A DNA stretch of 64,000 bases, taken from positions 2,032,001 through 2,096,000 of the forward strand of contig NZ_WTYD01000001.1 in the NCBI RefSeq assembly GCF_009827295.1, in the 5' to 3' direction. How positions within the stretch are numbered: the first letter of the stretch is position 1; every line of letters starts with the position of its first letter. The notes beneath the pieces are model-generated. The model was not told where the DNA came from, ran no database searches, and saw only the letters and a list, made by a program, of their open reading frames with translations. Shown here piece after piece: positions 19,491-28,160 of this stretch. Origin of the DNA: Qipengyuania pelagi (GTDB lineage: Bacteria > Pseudomonadota > Alphaproteobacteria > Sphingomonadales > Sphingomonadaceae). Both the position numbers and the translations under genes were made by a program.

Positions 19491-20042
19491 ATGGGTCGCA
19501 CTGAACGTTCGAATTTGAGAAGCGTGTTGAGGCGCGAAACCGCATCGGTGCATGACAGGCTCGATCGCGCACTGGGGGGCGAGGCTCTGGCTTCTCCGCG
19601 CGATTACGCACGTTTCCTGGCGACGCAATATCGGGCCCGCAAGCCGATCGAGGACTGGATCGCAGCAAGTTTGGTGGACGAAGACTCGCCCCCTGCCCAA
19701 ACGCCCCTGATAGCATCCGATCTGGCCGCTCTCGGCGCAGAGACGCCTCCTGTCGGCCCGTCCTTCTCCATGCCCGCAAAGGCCGATCCGGTCGGCCTGC
19801 AATGGGCGCTGGCCGGATCGTCGCTAGGCAATCGCGCCATGCTCGCACAGCGGCGCAAAGCGGGGCTGGACGGACCGGATAAATTCCTCTCCGACGCTGC
19901 CATGCCCTCCTTTTTCAAGGACCTTCGTCCTCGCCTTGAAGCCGAGGTGGATTCCGCGAGCGCGCAGCGCGCAGTACTCGCCGCCCATGCGGTGTTCGCC
20001 TGCTTCCTCCACGCGCTCGAACCGCTGGAGCACGCGGCATGA
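19491..20042 (+). CDS. bphO: Biliverdin-producing heme oxygenase
   Basis: 183 aa from ATG 19491; an in-frame ATG 17 codons upstream is less likely because the domain begins at LRRETASVHDRLD. His in TASVHDRLD is the proximal heme ligand, and GSSLGNR corresponds to the distal helix glycines. The enzyme opens heme to biliverdin, the chromophore needed by the phytochrome encoded next. The stop overlaps the bphP start by four bases (ATGA). Confidence 0.9.
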   Translation: MGRTERSNLRSVLRRETASVHDRLDRALGGEALASPRDYARFLATQYRARKPIEDWIAASLVDEDSPPAQTPLIASDLAALGAETPPVGPSFSMPAKADPVGLQWALAGSSLGNRAMLAQRRKAGLDGPDKFLSDAAMPSFFKDLRPRLEAEVDSASAQRAVLAAHAVFACFLHALEPLEHAA

Positions 20043-22624
20043 ACGACCATGTCGATATCGAATCCGTCGATCTGACGAATTGCGATCGTGAGCCGATCCA
20101 CCAGATCGGTGCCATCCAGGATTTCGGCGCGCTAATCGCGGTGACGACCGATGGAATGATCGCGCATTATTCCGTCAATTTCGCGGAGATTTTGGGGATC
20201 GGGAAATCGCCCGAGATCGGAACCCAGCTCAACGCCCTGTTCACGTCCGAGGCCATGGCCGCGATCGGGCGCGCCAGCGGCTTGCTGCGCGATCCGACGA
20301 GCGTCGAACGGCTGTTCGCCGTCCATCTCGTCGGCGGCAAGGGTCCGTTCGACTGCGCCATCCATTGCTCTGAAAGCCTGACCATAATCGAGATCGAGCC
20401 GAGCGCATCGGAGGAGATGGATCGGCAATTGCGGATGCTCCAGCCGATCCTGCGGCAGCTCGAACTGTCGGACGACCTGCTGGACCTGTGCCAGCAAGCC
20501 GCCGATCGCCTCCGCGATCTGCTCGGGTTCGACCGGGTGATGGTCTATCGCTTCCAGCCCGACGAAAGCGGCGCCGTCATCGCGGAATCGGTCGAGGACG
20601 GGTACGAAAGCTTCCACGGCCTGCGCTATCCGCGCACCGACATTCCCCAGCAGGCGCGGCGCCTCTATCTGCGCAATCGCTTCCGCATCATCAGCGATAC
20701 GCTCGCCAAGCCGGTGCCGATCGAACCGCAGATTGGCGCTGAAGGCACGCCGCTCGATCTTTCGATGAGCACGCTGCGTGCGGTTTCGCCGATCCATATC
20801 GAATATCTGGTCAATATGGGCGTGCGCGCCTCGCTTTCGATCTCGATCGTGATCGAAGGGAAATTGTGGGGGCTGTTCGCGTGCCACCATTACGCGCCGC
20901 GTGTGCTGCCCTACTCGCTGCGCACCGCAGCGGAACTATTCTCCGAACTATTCTCCCTGTCGGCGGAGCGGATGATCGGGAAAGAGCGCTCGTCGGTCCA
21001 GGAAGCGGGCCGCTCGCTGCACGACCAGCTGATGCGCGCCATCGCGGGCGGGGAATCGCTGGTCGAAGCGCTCCCCACATTGCGCCCGATCATCCGGCGC
21101 GCCATCCCGCATGACGGGATCAGCGCCTATGTCGACGGCGAATACCGCGCGGTCGGCTCGGCGCCCGACGAGGCCGGATTCATGGCGCTTATGCCTGCGC
21201 TCAATTCCTCCGCCACCAGCCGCACGATCGCTTCGGACAGTCTGGCCAAGCGTATTCCTGCCGCCGCGAAATTTGCCGACCGGGCGGTAGGTGCTCTGAT
21301 CATTCCGGTTTCGCGCAGTCCGCGGGACTACGTCATCCTGTGGCGCCGCGAATTGAAGCAGACCGTCACCTGGGCCGGCAATCCCGAAAAACCGGTCGAG
21401 GTCGGCCCCAACGGTACGCGCCTCACGCCTCGAAAGAGCTTCGAGGCGTGGCAGGAATCGGTAACCGGCAAGAGCGCGGATTGGACCGAGGTCGAACTGA
21501 GCCTGGTCGAAAGCCTGCGCGTGACCCTGCTCGAAGTTATCCTGCGTGTGACGGACGAGCTGGCGAACGAGCGGGCCAAGGCCCAGCGCCAGCAGGAATT
21601 GCTGATCGCGGAACTGAACCACCGTGTCCGCAACATTCTCAACCTCATCCGCGGCCTCATCAACCAGTCCCGCCATGAAGCGGTGAATGTCGACGAATTC
21701 GCCCGCCTGATCGGGGGGCGCATCAACGCGCTCGCCAGCGCGCACGACAATATCACGCGCGAGAACTGGTCGGCAGCCTCGGTCACGGAACTGATCGAGA
21801 CGGAGGCCGAGGCCTATGTCTCGGGCAAGCTCGATCGTATTGCGATCGTCGGGGACGAGGCGTTGATCTCGCCCGAAGCCTATACCGTGCTCGCGCTCGT
21901 CATCCACGAGATGATGACCAATTCCGCCAAATACGGGTCGTTGTGCGATCAAAGCGGCAGGCTGTCGGTCGAGATCGCCTGCGACGAGAGCGGCATGACG
22001 ATCTGCTGGAAAGAGACCGGGGGCCCCCCGGTGCGCGCGCCCGAGCGGCGCGGTTTCGGCAGCACGATCATCGAGAAATCCATCCCCTTCGAATTGAACG
22101 GACGGGCGGATCTCGATTTCAAACTATCCGGCGTCGAGGCCGAATTCTGGATTCCCGGTCGCTTCATCACCCACAAGGGCCGGATCGACGAAAAGGAAGC
22201 GGCCATGCGCGATCGCCCGAACCGCAAGGAAGGGTCCGGCGAAAACGAAACCGTCAGTGTCCTTCCGGGCCAAGTGCTGATCGTCGAAGACGGCATGATC
22301 ATCGCGATGGATACCGAAGAGACGCTGCGCGATCTCGGCGTCGCGGAGGTCACCATCGCCGCCAAGGTTTCCACTGCGCTGAAAGCGCTCGAAGGGACCC
22401 AATTCGATCTTGCCGTGCTCGACTACAATCTCGGCACCGAATCGAGCGAGCCGGTGGCGAGGAAGCTCGTCGAGCTGGGCGTCCCGTTCTGGCTGGCGAC
22501 CGGCTATGGCGAAATGGCGGACAAGCTCGAGGAAATCGGCGCACAAGGCGTCCTGACCAAGCCGTATGGCAAGGACGAATTGCGCCGGATGCTGGGCAAG
22601 TTCGGCGAACTCGACCGCAGCTAA
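20039..22624 (+). CDS. bphP: Bacteriophytochrome histidine kinase with C-terminal receiver
   Basis: 861 aa. Order: PAS (1-120), GAF (140-310), PHY (330-500), HWE/HisKA_2-type kinase (510-720), receiver (740-855). Cys15 (DLTNCDREPIHQIGAIQ) is the biliverdin thioether site. The GAF motif reads YPRTDIPQQAR where PASDIP is common. The phosphoacceptor His528 sits in AELNHRVRN; the N-box is EMMTNSAKYG. The receiver phospho-Asp is Asp795 (AVLDYNLG). A red/far-red sensor with an internal receiver can work as a phosphate sink or brake. Co-transcribed with bphO. No separate output regulator lies next to it. Confidence 0.95.
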   Translation: MNDHVDIESVDLTNCDREPIHQIGAIQDFGALIAVTTDGMIAHYSVNFAEILGIGKSPEIGTQLNALFTSEAMAAIGRASGLLRDPTSVERLFAVHLVGGKGPFDCAIHCSESLTIIEIEPSASEEMDRQLRMLQPILRQLELSDDLLDLCQQAADRLRDLLGFDRVMVYRFQPDESGAVIAESVEDGYESFHGLRYPRTDIPQQARRLYLRNRFRIISDTLAKPVPIEPQIGAEGTPLDLSMSTLRAVSPIHIEYLVNMGVRASLSISIVIEGKLWGLFACHHYAPRVLPYSLRTAAELFSELFSLSAERMIGKERSSVQEAGRSLHDQLMRAIAGGESLVEALPTLRPIIRRAIPHDGISAYVDGEYRAVGSAPDEAGFMALMPALNSSATSRTIASDSLAKRIPAAAKFADRAVGALIIPVSRSPRDYVILWRRELKQTVTWAGNPEKPVEVGPNGTRLTPRKSFEAWQESVTGKSADWTEVELSLVESLRVTLLEVILRVTDELANERAKAQRQQELLIAELNHRVRNILNLIRGLINQSRHEAVNVDEFARLIGGRINALASAHDNITRENWSAASVTELIETEAEAYVSGKLDRIAIVGDEALISPEAYTVLALVIHEMMTNSAKYGSLCDQSGRLSVEIACDESGMTICWKETGGPPVRAPERRGFGSTIIEKSIPFELNGRADLDFKLSGVEAEFWIPGRFITHKGRIDEKEAAMRDRPNRKEGSGENETVSVLPGQVLIVEDGMIIAMDTEETLRDLGVAEVTIAAKVSTALKALEGTQFDLAVLDYNLGTESSEPVARKLVELGVPFWLATGYGEMADKLEEIGAQGVLTKPYGKDELRRMLGKFGELDRS

Positions 22625-23388
22625 CGCCGCGCGCGGAAGAATTCCTGACGCCAGCCATAGCGCGCCGCGACGGGCTCGCCCTGGGCGTTGCGGGCCGGAT
22701 TGAAGCGGATCCGCTCAACCACCAACGGGCAGACCAGCGCATTGGTCTGCGGATCGGGGCCCGGTTGCGCCACGCTGCAATCATAGGCGCGCCCATCGGG
22801 ACCGACCGTGAACAGCACCGTGACCGAGGTGCCGGCCCGCACGTCCCGTCCGCCCGGAGGAGGCGGGAAATCCCTCACCGCGTCGATCGAGCCTGACCTT
22901 ACGCTGGGCCGGGTGACGGCACCGCCGCCATCCCCGCCACTGCCCTGCCCGCTGCCCGAACGGCCGCTGCCCGTGCCGTCACCGCTTCCGGCCGCACCCG
23001 TACCGTCGCCCTCAGCAGTCGCGCCGGACCGGGTTTCGCTCCCGGTCGAGGACGCGCGCGGCGCGGGCGGATCGCGGCGAAGGGGTTGCGGGGGTGACGG
23101 CGCGGTGACCGGCTGAGGAACCGCCTCCCTCCCCGGATCGCCCTGCGCGCCTTCGGCGGCCGGTTCTTCCTCCGCTTCCTCCAGGGGCGGCGGCGGAGGC
23201 GGCTCTTCAGGGGTCGTCACCGTCACCGTGAATGCCGAGACGACCGACCGCTCCACCGACTGCACCGCGCTCGGCGCCAGCGCACGGATCAGGCCGTAGA
23301 ACAGCGCGACATGGATAACCACAACACCGGCAATAACCCAGGGATTGGGCTTGCGGCGCGTGGCGCTGAAGGGCGTGGTATCCGTCAC
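22621..23388 (-). CDS. tonB: Energy transducer TonB
   Basis: About 255 aa from GTG 23388 (VTDTTPFSATRRKPNPW), preferred because the upstream in-frame extension crosses the terminator hairpin. One N-terminal membrane helix (WVIAGVVVIHVALFYGLI), a Pro/Glu and Gly/Ser/Arg-rich periplasmic spacer, and a C-terminal TonB domain (GRAYDCSVAQPGPD, NPARNAQGEPVAARYGWRQ). Couples inner-membrane proton force to receptors such as the one encoded just upstream. Its stop codon shares four bases with the bphP stop on the other strand. Confidence 0.88.
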   Translation of the reverse strand: MTDTTPFSATRRKPNPWVIAGVVVIHVALFYGLIRALAPSAVQSVERSVVSAFTVTVTTPEEPPPPPPLEEAEEEPAAEGAQGDPGREAVPQPVTAPSPPQPLRRDPPAPRASSTGSETRSGATAEGDGTGAAGSGDGTGSGRSGSGQGSGGDGGGAVTRPSVRSGSIDAVRDFPPPPGGRDVRAGTSVTVLFTVGPDGRAYDCSVAQPGPDPQTNALVCPLVVERIRFNPARNAQGEPVAARYGWRQEFFRARR

Positions 23389-23439
23389 GCTAAAGCGAAC
23401 GCGCAGCGCGCTGACGATGTTCCTCCATCGCAACGCAAA

Positions 23440-23470
23440 CGGCGGCCCCCCTTTGGAAGGAGGGCCGCCG
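23440..23470 (-). terminator. Hairpin terminator between the TonB receptor and tonB
   Basis: Arms CGGCGGCCC..CCTT and AAGGAGGGCCGCCG around a short loop form a strong GC stem 36 bases after the receptor stop. The tail on the minus strand is GTTTG, so the U-run is short and termination may be partial. It separates the receptor from tonB. Confidence 0.6.
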
Positions 23471-23505
23471 CTCGTGTCATGCCAGAGACGCAATAGGTTC
23501 GTCGC

Positions 23506-26500
23506 TTAGAACTCGTAGCTGATGCCGAGCTGGATCTTCCACAGCGAGGACGAGACGCCGATGAACTGGTCACGCAGGCCGACCGTATTGCTGGCCGCAT
23601 CGTACACGCCGCCACCGGGCGAGTAGACGTAGCGACCCTGCGAGTCGATATTGCCGCGAACCAGCGCTTCGGAATAGCCGTACGAACGCCGTACGTTCGC
23701 ACCGCTGTCGAGCAGGTTCAGGAAGTTGTCGAAATCGACGGTCAGGCGCAGGCTGTCCTTACGCAGGCCGAACGCGCTCATCGGACCGGGGATTTCCTGG
23801 CCGAAACGCAGATCGAGGTCGTAGAACCAGTCGTTCCGGCAGCTGTTACGCTCGACCGTCTGGCCGCGGAAATCGTTCAGGCAGTCGTTCGCCGAAACGA
23901 ACTGGTCGACCGCATTGGCGAAGTTCGCGTTCGAGAACACCACATTCGGATCGTTCGGGCCGGTCGGGACATAGAGCAGCGAGTTGAAATTGCCGCTGGC
24001 ACTGTCGTTGAACACCGCGCTCGACGCGTTCTGGAACACGATCGAATACGGACGGCCCGAGCTGGCACGGAAGACGAAGCCGAAGCTGGTGTCGTAATCG
24101 CCGAAGAACGCTTCACGGAAGTTGAGCGCCGCCGTGATGTTGTGACGGTTCTCGAATTCGCCCGTCGCCACGTCGACACGCTGCCGGTCGGCAGCGGCCA
24201 CGATGTCGAAGCTCGACGTCGCGGTGGAGCTGTTCGAATAGCGGTTGTTCTGCGCATCGGTGTAGGCATAGCCGATGTTGAAGTTGACGCCGCCACCATC
24301 GGTGAACAGGCCGCGGTTCCAACGCTTGCTCAGCACGACCGACGCGATCTTGCTTTCGAAATCCTCGCCATTGGTCAGCTGGATTTCATCGTCGCGGCTG
24401 GTGTTGAAGCAGGCGGCAGTGACGTTGGCATATTGCGGCGGACGGCCACCCTGATTGAGGAGAGTGGCGTTACACCCGTTCGCGGTGGGATCGATCGCAC
24501 GGTAGATCGGACGCCCGTCCACACTGAAGCCGTTCACGCCGAAACGCGTGTCGACGACCTGCGACAGATCGACGAAATCGACCGGGTTTTGGAACCGGCT
24601 GTAGATGAAGTCGAGGTTCAGGCGCCAGTCGGCGAAGAAACCGCCCTGGGTGCCGAACTCGGTCGAGAGACCGAGATTGGCGCGCCATACGGTCGGCTGC
24701 TTGAAGTTCGGATCGGTCGACTGCGTATCGGCGAGGCCGCGAGCGGACTGGGCCGCCGCATTGCTGACGACGCAGCCGGGGACGCCGGTGAAGGTGTTGC
24801 CGTTGGTCACGTCGGCACGGGTGCCGACGAAGCAGCCGTCCCGTCCGGTCTGGCCGAAGCCGACCGCGAAGCCGTTGTTCGAGAACGCGTTCGAGAAATA
24901 CACCGCCGGATCGCCACCGGTGAACCGGCCGACGCCGCCCTTGATCTGGGTGTTGCGGATGAACCCGTCATTATAGACGTCATAGGTCAGGCCGAGGCGC
25001 GGCAGGACGACCGGGTCGATCTTGCCGAAGCCGTTGGCGTTCGTGAACCCATAGCGGTTGAAGAAGGCAGGGTTCGCATCCGGAGCATCGCCCGACAGCC
25101 ATTCGACGCGCACGCCGGCGACGATGCCAAGCTGTTCGGTCGCCTGCCATTCGTCCTGCGCATACATCGTCCAAGTGCGGCGCTTCCAGTTCGCGGCGGC
25201 ATCGTTGATGTCGCCGGTCGCGGTGAAGTTGCCATAGGCGCCAGCCGCCTGACCCGCATTGATGGCGTCGCCATCGGGGAAGGTGTTGGTGCCGCCCGAC
25301 AGGATGCCGTTCGCGAAATCGTCGAGATTGTTGAAGGTCAGCGTCCCGGTCGAGTTCTGCGCGAACAGGTTGAACACGTCGAGTTCGTTGAACTCGCCAC
25401 CGATCGTGATCGTGTGCGCATCGGCGTTGATGCGGGCGAGCGCCTTCAGCTGGGTGACGGTGGTCTTGAGGTCGTTCGAGGTGCGCGAGAAACCCGGCCC
25501 GGCTACGATCGAGCCGTTATTGCCGTTATTGTTCACGCCGACCACGAAGCGCGGCATCGGCGCATCGCTCTGTGCCTCGCCGCCACCGACGGGGCCCTGG
25601 ACGTCCTGCACTTCGGCGCGGCTGGCGCGGATTTCCGTGGTGAAGGTGTCCGACCAGTCGGAATAGAGGCGCAGCGAGTAATAGTCGCTCGTCGTGCCTT
25701 CTTCCTCGAAGCTGTTGAGGCCGGTGAAGATGCGATTGTTGAGCGAGAAATCGTCTTCCTCGACGTTAATTTCCTCAAGCCGCTGATAGGTGGCTTCGAG
25801 ACGCTGGTTCTCGGTGATGTAGGCGTCGATGCGGCCGAAATAGCGCTTGCTGTTCTCGGCGAGCGAGGTCGCCTGACCGCCGCTGTCGAAACCGTAGACG
25901 CTGCTCAGGATGTTCGAGAAGCGGTCGAACTGCGCCTGGGTAACGAAGTCGACTTCGTTGGCATAGCCCTGGCCCGGAAGGCCGGTCAGCTGGCTGTCGC
26001 CGAGATCGGTTTCTTCGTAGCCCAGGAAGAAGAACAGACGATCGGGAACGATCGGACCGCCGAGCGTGGCGCCCCAGCGCTTCTCTTCATAGGGCGCACC
26101 GGCGAAATTGGTGCCTTCGATGCTGTCGCCCTGGAGGCTGTCATCGGCATAGGTGAAGAAGGCCGAGCCGTGGAAATCGTTCTGGCCCGACTTGGTGACG
26201 ACGTTGATCGCACAGCCCGTGAACTGGCCGTACTGCACGTCGAACGGCGCGAATTCGACCGAGGTTTCGCGGATCGCGTCATAGGGGAGCGGCAGGGAGT
26301 TGCGGCTGGCGAAGGGCGTGCCGTTCAGGCCGAAAAGGTCCGACTGCGCGATACCGTCGACGGTGAAGGCGTTGGTGCGGTCGTTGCCGCCGAGGCAGGA
26401 CACGCGATCGACTTCGTTCGAACGGTCGAGGCTGACGCGCGGGTCGATGCGGATGATGTCGCGGATGTCGCGGCTGATCGACGGGAAGGCTTCGAGCGTC

Positions 26501-26946
26501 TCTTCGCCGAAGGACTGGCCCGGACCGATGGCGCGCTGGCTGAGCTGGACGCGCGCGCCGGTGACGACGATCACGTTTTCCGCATCCGCGGTGGCGGCGC
26601 TGGACAACGAGAAGGTCAGCTGGGCGTTGCCCTGCAGGTTGATGAAGACGTCTTCGACCGACTGGCCTTCATAGCCGGGCGCGGTCGCCGTGACGGTGTA
26701 GGGGCCGCCGGTGACGAGGCTGTCGACGCGGAAAGAGCCGTCTTCGCCAGCGGTCAGCGTGCGGCTGGTGCCGGTGCGGGTGTCGGTAACGACGACCTGC
26801 GCGGCCGAGAGCGGGGTTCCGGCCTCGTCGGTGACGAAGCCCTGCACACCGGACGTGATCTGCTGCGCGGCGGCGGGCGTGGCGACCAGGGCGGCGCCGG
26901 CGGTGAGGCTGACGACGGATGCGGCCAGCAGGTATTTCATCTTCAT
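23506..26946 (-). CDS. Large TonB-dependent receptor with N-terminal carboxypeptidase-regulatory-like domain
   Basis: 1146 aa with signal peptide (LTAGAALVATPAAAQQ). Residues about 30-110 form a CarboxypepD_reg-like beta domain (GFVTDEAGTPLSAAQVVVTD). The plug follows (VIVVTGARVQLSQRA, NAFTVDGIAQSDLFG), then a long 22-strand barrel ending in LWKIQLGISYEF with the terminal aromatic. It is the Oar/OmpA-like subclass common in sphingomonads and xanthomonads. The substrate is not predictable; a peptide or oligosaccharide is typical. The strand-mate tonB follows after a terminator. Confidence 0.92.
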   Translation of the reverse strand: MKMKYLLAASVVSLTAGAALVATPAAAQQITSGVQGFVTDEAGTPLSAAQVVVTDTRTGTSRTLTAGEDGSFRVDSLVTGGPYTVTATAPGYEGQSVEDVFINLQGNAQLTFSLSSAATADAENVIVVTGARVQLSQRAIGPGQSFGEETLEAFPSISRDIRDIIRIDPRVSLDRSNEVDRVSCLGGNDRTNAFTVDGIAQSDLFGLNGTPFASRNSLPLPYDAIRETSVEFAPFDVQYGQFTGCAINVVTKSGQNDFHGSAFFTYADDSLQGDSIEGTNFAGAPYEEKRWGATLGGPIVPDRLFFFLGYEETDLGDSQLTGLPGQGYANEVDFVTQAQFDRFSNILSSVYGFDSGGQATSLAENSKRYFGRIDAYITENQRLEATYQRLEEINVEEDDFSLNNRIFTGLNSFEEEGTTSDYYSLRLYSDWSDTFTTEIRASRAEVQDVQGPVGGGEAQSDAPMPRFVVGVNNNGNNGSIVAGPGFSRTSNDLKTTVTQLKALARINADAHTITIGGEFNELDVFNLFAQNSTGTLTFNNLDDFANGILSGGTNTFPDGDAINAGQAAGAYGNFTATGDINDAAANWKRRTWTMYAQDEWQATEQLGIVAGVRVEWLSGDAPDANPAFFNRYGFTNANGFGKIDPVVLPRLGLTYDVYNDGFIRNTQIKGGVGRFTGGDPAVYFSNAFSNNGFAVGFGQTGRDGCFVGTRADVTNGNTFTGVPGCVVSNAAAQSARGLADTQSTDPNFKQPTVWRANLGLSTEFGTQGGFFADWRLNLDFIYSRFQNPVDFVDLSQVVDTRFGVNGFSVDGRPIYRAIDPTANGCNATLLNQGGRPPQYANVTAACFNTSRDDEIQLTNGEDFESKIASVVLSKRWNRGLFTDGGGVNFNIGYAYTDAQNNRYSNSSTATSSFDIVAAADRQRVDVATGEFENRHNITAALNFREAFFGDYDTSFGFVFRASSGRPYSIVFQNASSAVFNDSASGNFNSLLYVPTGPNDPNVVFSNANFANAVDQFVSANDCLNDFRGQTVERNSCRNDWFYDLDLRFGQEIPGPMSAFGLRKDSLRLTVDFDNFLNLLDSGANVRRSYGYSEALVRGNIDSQGRYVYSPGGGVYDAASNTVGLRDQFIGVSSSLWKIQLGISYEF

Positions 26947-27047
26947 GTGAGAAAGCCCCTCAGCTTGAAAGCGAAGAAAATTCGGATCGGAAACGGGTCG
27001 AGTGCGTTGTTGCGAATCCCCCGCTAGGCGGGGTTCGTGACGCTCAA

Positions 27048-27076
27048 GCTATCGTTTTATGACAGCGTGATTACAA
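27048..27076 (-). promoter_or_regulatory. Possible promoter of the TonB receptor
   Basis: On the minus strand TTGTAA (27076-27071) and GATAGC (27053-27048) are 17 bases apart, 102 bases before the receptor ATG. The -10 is poor. A CCCCGC-TAG-GCGGGG hairpin lies within the implied leader near 27,019-27,033. Confidence 0.35.
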
Positions 27077-27113
27077 GATAGGGCGCACCGTGACCCCATC
27101 GCAGCATTCATGC

Positions 27114-27137
27114 TAAGCGCCTGAATATCAGCGCTTA
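27114..27137 (-). terminator. Inverted repeat downstream of the 2OG oxygenase gene
   Basis: TAAGCGC and GCGCTTA flank ten bases, and the pairing extends inward (CTGA/TCAG) around a three-base ATA loop with one bulge. It lies 84 bases past the oxygenase stop and upstream of the receptor promoter. It could be a weak terminator or an operator; a U-run is absent. Confidence 0.4.
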
Positions 27138-27220
27138 TTATGTGTGCCAAAATCGCAACAGGATAAGATTTTTACAAGCGCGGGCGCAATTGCCCCTCGG
27201 ACATGCTGCGATGCAATAAA

Positions 27221-28150
27221 TCAGGCCAGATTGATCTCGCGCAGGCGCTGCATCAGGAAATCATGGCTCGAAATCGGTTCGGGAACGGACTCCCTGGCGT
27301 TTTCATCGACGCAGGACGGCAAGGTCTCGATCACATAGTCGGGCCGGAAATGCAGGAAGAAGGGCATGGAATAGCGCGCCCGATAGGCCGCCTCCCCGCT
27401 CGGATTGACAACGCGGTGGGTGGTCGAACGCAGGCGCCCATTGGTGAGCCGGTCGAGCATGTCGCCGATATTGACGACCAGCGCGCCTTCCGGCGGAGCG
27501 ACCGCCAGCCATTCGCCCTCTGTGGTCAGCAGTTCGAGACCCGCTTCCTCCGCGCCGAGCAGCAGCGTGATGGTGTTGATGTCGCCATGCGCGGCGGCCC
27601 GGATTGCGCCTTCCGCTTCCTTGCCCTCCAGCGGGGGATAGCGCAGCAGGCGCATCACCGAATTGCCGTCCTCCACCGTCGCGGCGAAGAAATCGCGCGG
27701 CAGGTCGAGGTGCAGCGCGATCGCCTCCAGGATGCGCGCACCTGCCGCCTCGAACGCGGCATAGAGGTCTGAAAAGGTCTCGCGAAAGCCCTCGACCTCG
27801 TCCGGCCAGACATTCGGCGCCATGAATTGCGACAGGGCGTGGCCTTCGGGCAATTCGCGCCCGACATGCCAGAATTCCTTGAGGTCGTGGACCTCGGCGT
27901 CCTTCGCCTTTTCCGTCCCGAAAGGCGTATAGCCGCGCGCGCCGCCGCCGCCTTCGATCTTGTACTGGCGCTTGGTCGCATCGGGCAGCGCGAAGAATTG
28001 CTTCGACAGCGCCTCCGCCCGCTCGATCAGGTCCTGCGGGATGCCGTGATCGCGCACCACGCCGAAACCGTATTCGGCGAAGGAGCGGCCCAGCTCGTCG
28101 GCGATTTCGTCGAGCGGGCGAGCAAGCGATACGGAAGCGATCTCGGACAT
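27221..28150 (-). CDS. Isopenicillin-N-synthase-like 2-oxoglutarate/Fe(II) oxygenase
   Basis: 309 aa, full family length. The iron triad is visible: His and Asp in AAHGDINTITLLLG and the second His in STTHRVVNP. The 2OG-binding Arg and Ser are in ARYSMPFFLH. The N-terminal DIOX_N segment reads YGFGVVRDHGIPQDLIERA. These enzymes hydroxylate or oxidise small substrates. It sits 10 bases downstream of a concentrative nucleoside transporter on the same strand, which suggests a nucleoside or base as substrate, an inference only. Confidence 0.88.
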   Translation of the reverse strand: MSEIASVSLARPLDEIADELGRSFAEYGFGVVRDHGIPQDLIERAEALSKQFFALPDATKRQYKIEGGGGARGYTPFGTEKAKDAEVHDLKEFWHVGRELPEGHALSQFMAPNVWPDEVEGFRETFSDLYAAFEAAGARILEAIALHLDLPRDFFAATVEDGNSVMRLLRYPPLEGKEAEGAIRAAAHGDINTITLLLGAEEAGLELLTTEGEWLAVAPPEGALVVNIGDMLDRLTNGRLRSTTHRVVNPSGEAAYRARYSMPFFLHFRPDYVIETLPSCVDENARESVPEPISSHDFLMQRLREINLA

Positions 28151-28160
28151 GACGGCGACT

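Noticed and set aside
24142-27027. 961-codon open frame on the plus strand opposite the large TonB receptor
   Set aside because: It mirrors the codon pattern of the receptor gene, has no ribosome site and no recognisable domain. Long antisense frames are common in high-GC DNA.
27017-27039. CCCCGC-TAG-GCGGGG hairpin upstream of the TonB receptor as a riboswitch
   Set aside because: Too short, and no conserved junction or ligand-pocket sequence around it; only a leader hairpin can be claimed.
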